From positions 800,759 to 864,758 of the forward strand of contig NW_024468911.1 in the NCBI RefSeq assembly GCF_011745365.1: a stretch of 64,000 nt of DNA, read 5' to 3'. Each line of letters begins with the position of its first letter. The first letter of the stretch is position 1. Under the pieces are notes generated by a model that was not told where the DNA came from, did not search any database, and saw nothing but the letters and a program-made list of their open reading frames with translations. Below, piece after piece: positions 59,408-64,000 of this stretch. Source of the DNA: Cryphonectria parasitica EP155. Taxonomy: Eukaryota > Ascomycota > Sordariomycetes > Diaporthales > Cryphonectriaceae. Made by a program: the position numbers and the translations under genes.

Positions 59408-59782
59408 GGTGGGAGGGGCTGGAACGGTGTTGATTGTTGGAAGTGAGCTGGGTGGAGGATCCAGATTGAAACTGTTTGTTTCTGAGTATGAGTAATCGGT
59501 CGTTACAATCAATCTCTTGTAGTATCTATATGGGATAGGAGCCCGTGAATGGTAACAAACTTCTTAACGAACTTCTTAATAGAACACGAGGCAGACGAGG
59601 TGTACCGTAGATGAGAATCAGATTGCAAGTGAGATCAGCCCATCTCGAGGGAGTGAGTATATGTACACTGACTGGGAACCACAGGATTGATACAATTCCG
59701 GCCAATTCAAGCCTTCCCCACAAAGCCTATGTTCCACGATCAATTTTCCCGCTTGCTCAGATATTCCCTGTACGCCTCGCCT
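59408..59782. other. Convergent 3' spacer
   Basis: This short region lies between the 3' ends of the Egh16-like and thiolase genes. No gene is visible. Confidence 0.5.
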
Positions 59783-61337
59783 CTACTGCTCGTTCACAAA
59801 CAAACCAGCCATACCCATGCCAGTGCCGATGCACATACTCGTCAACAAGATCTTCTTGCCCGTACGCCGACACTCGCTGAGACCAGTCACAATCTGTCGG
59901 GTGCCAGTGGCACCGAGAGGATGGCCGAGCGCGATGGCGCCACCCTTGGGGTTCATCTTGGCCCAGTCCAGGCTCAGCTTGTCACGGCAGTAGACAGCCA
60001 TGGAGGCAAAGGCCTCGTTGACCTCGACGACATCGACGTCGTCGAGGGTCAAACCGTGCTTTGACAGGAGTTTGGGAATGGCAATGCTGGGTCCAATGCC
60101 CATGATGCGGGGAGCTAGGCCGGCGACGGTAGAGCCCACGTACTTGGCCATGATGGGCTGGCCGAGACGGATGGCGGTGGAGCGCTTCATCAGCAGCACA
60201 GCGGCGGCTACAGGTTGAGATATACATGTTAGCCCACGGCCCGCGCAGATGTGCTAGGACAGAAGAAGGAAAAAGAAAAAGATTTATACCTCCATCGGTG
60301 ACCTGGCTGGCATTGCCACCAGTGGTGGTCGAGCCCCACTGAGGGAAGGCAGCCCTGATCTTGCCCAGGCCTTCGGCCGTGGTGCCTGGCCTGATGCCCT
60401 CGTCCTTGGTCAGGACAACCTCCTTGGCCTCGCCGTCTGGGCCCACGATCTTTGTCTTGATGGGGACAATCTCGTCGTCGAACCAACCCTGCTTCTGGGC
60501 ATGCTCGGCCCGCTGGAAGCTCTCGGCGGCGTACTTGTCCATCTCCTCCCTGGTGATGCCGAAATCGCGGCTCACATTCTCGCTGGTCCAGCCCATGGGC
60601 TCCATGCAGTCGACCGCCTCCTGGCTCTGGGCAATGACATCCTGGTCGAAGGGCTGCTCGAGACGGTCGCCACCCGCAGTCATGGACTCGGCGCCGATCG
60701 CCACGCCAATATCAATATTCCCGGAGGAGATCTGGTTGGCGATGTCGGCGGTAGCCTTGAGGCCTGAGGAGCAGAAGCGGTTCACCGACGAGGCACCGGC
60801 AGTATTGGCAAAGCCTGCGGCGAGAGCGGCGGCACGAACTTTGTATGCTGCCTTGCCATCCGAGACCTATTGTTGTTGTGGCACGAACCAGGGTGTCAGC
60901 TACGACGCAGGCGAGGCTGGAGTGGTAGGAGAAGGAGGATTATTAACGGCAGACGAGAGCAGACGTACATTGCCCAGGCAAATGTCCTCAACAAGGCCAG
61001 AATCCAGACCAGATCGCTCGTTGACCTCCTTCAGCAGGGCGTAAATTATATACTCGAGGCTGGTGTCCTTGAAACCGCCCTTCTTTGCTTTGGTGAGGGG
61101 AGTTCGGATGGCGAGGGTGATGACAATATCATCGGGGTTTTTGGAGGTTCTAAAGGACAGCAGAAGAAGCGAATGATGTCAGCCCTCGTCCCCGTCAATC
61201 TGACCCTCCTTCCACTCCTCCACCTCGCTCTCCACTGTTCCCACATAGCAACCATAGACAGAAATGACTTACAGCGCGCCCAGAGAGCTACCCGGCGCGA
61301 GGTGCTTCAGGATCGACCCCAATCGTTCGGCGACCAT
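59783..61337 (-). CDS. Peroxisomal 3-ketoacyl-CoA thiolase
   Basis: Four exons (61337-61273, 61149-60969, 60866-60290, 60207-59783) encode 415 aa. The enzyme cleaves 3-ketoacyl-CoA with CoA to acetyl-CoA in the last step of beta-oxidation. Residues 5-13, RLGSILKHL, are a textbook PTS2 (R-L-x5-H-L), which directs import into peroxisomes through Pex7. The nucleophile Cys114 lies in NRFCSSGLKA. VNEAFAS and GHPLGATGTRQ are the other active-site blocks, and the second catalytic Cys lies in MCIGTGMGMAG. Exon 1 carries the PTS2 and ends soon after it. Two CCTCGG motifs lie within 370 nt upstream, the sequence bound by FarA/FarB/Ctf1-type fatty-acid regulators. Confidence 0.96.
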
Positions 61338-61565
61338 CTTGATTGATTTGGGTTTTTAATTGATTTCTTTGTGCTCAGCCTGGCTGGGAAAGATAATGAT
61401 GTAGAGAAGCAAAAAGACAGAAAATGGTAGGATAAGATGCCGAGGGAAAAGAAGTAGCAAAAGAAGAAACAGACATTGTGAGAAGAGGCCAAGCCGCGCA
61501 AAGGATGTCGGTGTGATGTGGTGGGAAAGGGCAAGTGCCGTGGACCGTGGACCGTGAACCGCGAG

Positions 61566-61571
61566 CCGAGG
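61566..61571 (-). promoter_or_regulatory. CCTCGG fatty-acid response element (reverse)
   Basis: CCGAGG on the plus strand, 229 nt upstream of the thiolase start. Confidence 0.45.
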
Positions 61572-61694
61572 CTCAAAGTGCTGCAAGACCCGTACGTAAA
61601 CTCCCCGCGGGGCGCCCATATCCCGACCCACCGATCATTTGTTCCCGTTGGGGTAGCCTGGGTGGGGACAAACCTTCTGCCGATCTACCCTAAC

Positions 61695-61700
61695 CCTCGG
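61695..61700 (+). promoter_or_regulatory. CCTCGG fatty-acid response element
   Basis: The core recognised by FarA/FarB and Ctf1 in Aspergillus and Fusarium, 358 nt upstream of the thiolase start. Confidence 0.45.
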
Positions 61701-63040
61701 TAGAGAATGCTACCACGATGATTGGAGTACCACTTCTTTCTCTCCGCATCTGAGCAGCTGCCAGGTGGCCAGGTTGGGCCAACCACCCATAGTCTACTTA
61801 AGCATTGTGGTACATACCAACTTGGATGTAGTCATGATAGAATCCATGATCTTGAACCTTGTTCTGCCAGCTTGAGGAACTGCTACATCCTGCCTGTCAT
61901 CTAAAAGCCTGATGGCATGATTACCTCAATGCAGAAACCCCGGCCACCTGGAAGTGCAACTTGGCACCCAACAGCTGCAGCCTCCCGTGATGATAGAGGG
62001 GCTGGCCAACGCATCAACTTCTCGCTATCCTACATACAAGGCAAAAATGTGATACGTTATAGCTAATCCCAAAGGGGGCCTGCATCTGAAGGATCTCCGT
62101 TGTCGAGTGTTGAAAATGTCGTTCCCTTGTCACACCAGATGCAGATCCAGAGCAAATGCACAGCAAGTAGCATAGAACAACTGATGATGATCATGACCAT
62201 GGCCATGATGAGGAGAGACATCATTTCATCCCTTGAACAGAAAATCTAGATCAACTTTAGAATGGAAATGATGATTTAGATATTGAGAATCTGTCATGCA
62301 AGAAGAGACAAGCTGCGCGTCTGTTGTTTGTGCTTGATAATTGCGAGTGCAGAAGTAGGCTTCAGACATGAGGAGAGGAGCACATTATATTCTGAGCAAA
62401 AAAAAAGTTGGCCTAATATTGATGGCCGTGAAGGTGTAGCAGGTACTTGCCCCATGTTAAGCCATCAGCATCCAATAATTATTTTTACAGTCGGAAGTCC
62501 TTGCAGCCTAATGTCTGTGACATGTTCAAGGTCTGTCTCTCTGCTGCCAACAAAAAACACAGAGTTGACCCAGACCATCCAACTTGCCATCAGACGCGCC
62601 ATCACGCTGTGCCAGCATAAACACAACAGACACAAGCTTGCATATTGCTGTCAATCGTCGCAGAAACGTTGTTCTACCTCTCAACCCCCAAAATCAGACA
62701 AGCATCAACTTCACTTTCACTGACTGCTACGGCCAACGCGTCAACACGCGTCTCTAGCCTTGACTGTGCAGCACCTTTCCTTCTGGCTAAACATTTCACT
62801 TTCCAAGCCCTTCCAAGGTTAACATATCTTGGGTAGTCCATTTACGATTCTCCCCTTCACTACCATATTCATCCTTTCGCCTTTCGCCTTTCGCATCCCT
62901 TCTCTTATTCCCATCTTATACTTGACGACACAAATCAGAAAAGAAGCTGGATTAACATCGAATTCCCAACAGACTTTGCACACCACCTGCTTGTCCCAAA
63001 ACACCACTACTAACGCCCCAATCAGTGACCATACTTCGAC

Positions 63041-64000
63041 ATGGCCGACAATCACTTGGATCCGCAGGCTTTCAAGGCCTGCTACGCCCAGTTTTCAAGA
63101 GCAGATAGCGACCGTGATATCCTCTTCAATCAGCTTCTGAACGGCTATGAAGCCTTGCTAAACGAGAACACGAAGGTCATACAGGAGTTAAAGGATGTGA
63201 AGGAGAAACGATTTCTATGGCAGAGCCAGGCCAGATCCTTCAAGAGCGAATTGGCCTTGACGGAATCGACGACTGTACATCTACCCACCATTACCTGCAC
63301 CTTACTTATCTCCATCTGCTTGCTACTTTATCAAGCTTCCACCTTGCTGACCGTTCCACTGACAGGATTTTCGTCCTTTCGTCGTCATGATCATGAACGG
63401 AGACGGTGCCCATTTTAAAGACGACTTTTTCCGACAAGGCGAAACCGGTGGCGAGTCTGCAGCCAAGGAACTCAAAAACCAGATCAGATCCCATCTCCGG
63501 GTCAAGTATTCCGACATAAATATTGACGATTGGAACATCATGGTCTACTTGTACGCAGATATGGATGGCCTGGCCAAGGTCTTCACATCCAGACGTGTTA
63601 TATCGAGCGCCTCTGAGATGCAGAAATTCTGTTCTGCCTTCAGTCGTGCCAATAGCCTCTTCTCCTTTGTCGACGTTGGCCCCGGCCAGGCTAAAACGGA
63701 CCATAAGTGTCGGAAGATGCTTGACTTCATGCTGCACATCTCATCCTGCCAACACGTCTTCTTTGGGCCGTGCCGTGATGTGTACGGATATTTGACCTTG
63801 TTGAGGGAGTACAAGCAGGATTTGTCCAGAGAGAAGTTGATCCTGGTCTCTGCTGGTACAGCCCCGCCAGATTTTACCGGTCTGAATTTTAAATTCGCCA
63901 GCTTTTCGAGCGTATTTAGTTCAGAGCCTCTCGACAACGCAAGGGACGCCAGGTCTCCCCGTCTCGACATCGGCATCGAGCCTTTCCCACCTCCTCTGGC
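63041..64000 (+). CDS. DUF7923-type protein (CCCH-finger family), partial (3' end beyond window)
   Basis: Exons 63041-63274 and 63366 to the window edge join in frame (GTACAT donor, GACAG acceptor), giving 289 complete codons here. Residues 10-75 form a predicted coiled coil with a NENTKVIQELKDVKEKRFLWQSQ core. The region after the intron starts DFRPFVVMIMNGDGAHFKDDFF, then has a WNIMVYLYADMDGLAK segment and an FVDVGPGQAKTDHKCRKML segment. That is the pattern of a NYN/PIN-like domain annotated as DUF7923 in fungal proteins that end in CCCH zinc fingers. The zinc fingers, if present, lie beyond the window. An RNA-related role is suggested by the family layout only. Confidence 0.8.

Larger units (their letters stand above)
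61338..63040. promoter_or_regulatory. Divergent promoter of thiolase and DUF7923 genes
   Basis: No gene is visible. It contains CCTCGG elements near thiolase, a CCCTAACCCT 10-mer (61688-61697) and a CT-rich leader before the right-hand gene. Confidence 0.5.

Overview
The window looks like nuclear DNA of a filamentous ascomycete (Pezizomycotina, most likely a Sordariomycete). Most genes carry short (about 50-150 nt) GT-AG introns. There are two Zn2Cys6 regulators, an Egh16/Gas1-type secreted protein, a DUF3176 membrane protein, a transferrin-receptor-like peptidase and a VPS35 retromer subunit. The class-level placement is an inference from gene content. I see no tRNA, rRNA, CRISPR array or intact transposon.

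Layout: 1-3188 (-) Zn2Cys6 regulator, running off the left edge. 5983-8614 (+) second Zn2Cys6 regulator. 9321-9936 (+) GFA/CENP-V-type zinc protein. 11760-12287 (+) small single-TM protein. 13471-15618 (+) 715-aa orphan ORF lying between AT-rich stretches. 16139-18400 (-) UDP-glucose 6-dehydrogenase and 20135-21712 (+) SQD2-like GT4 glycosyltransferase share a 1.7 kb divergent promoter. 22201-22799 (-) DUF423 protein. 23222-23971 (+) bacterial-looking HAD phosphatase. 25421-27543 (+) CNT nucleoside transporter. 28268-28459 (+) 63-aa Cys-rich ORF. 29103-30550 (-) cyclopropane-fatty-acid synthase. 31569-33334 (-) cytochrome P450. 34945-35805 (+) F-box-like protein. 36375-38149 (-) broken DUF3176 gene. 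38150-43093 is gene-poor, AT-rich DNA. 43094-45922 (+) M28 peptidase (Tre1/GCPII-like) converges on VPS35, 46591-49532 (-). 50830-51615 (-) DUF5519 protein. 53085-53651 (+) SRPBCC protein. 53899-54804 (+) TENA/THI-4-like protein. 55608-57125 (+) old-yellow-enzyme-like oxidoreductase. 58323-59407 (+) Egh16-like secreted protein. 59783-61337 (-) peroxisomal thiolase. 63041-64000 (+) DUF7923/CCCH-type protein, running off the right edge.

How the genes may work together: several encode lipid or peroxisomal functions (UDP-glucuronate supply, a lipid-type GT4, cyclopropane synthase, a fatty-acid-type P450, PTS2 thiolase). The most interesting unit is the divergent UDP-glucose dehydrogenase / SQD2-like GT4 pair. 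Its shared promoter holds four CACGTG boxes, two of them in the CACGTGGG form preferred by Pho4/NUC-1. That fits a phosphate-starvation glucuronosyl-glycolipid module, and a third CACGTGGG lies upstream of the cyclopropane synthase. Exon models were built by hand from splice signals and reading-frame continuity. No database search was possible.
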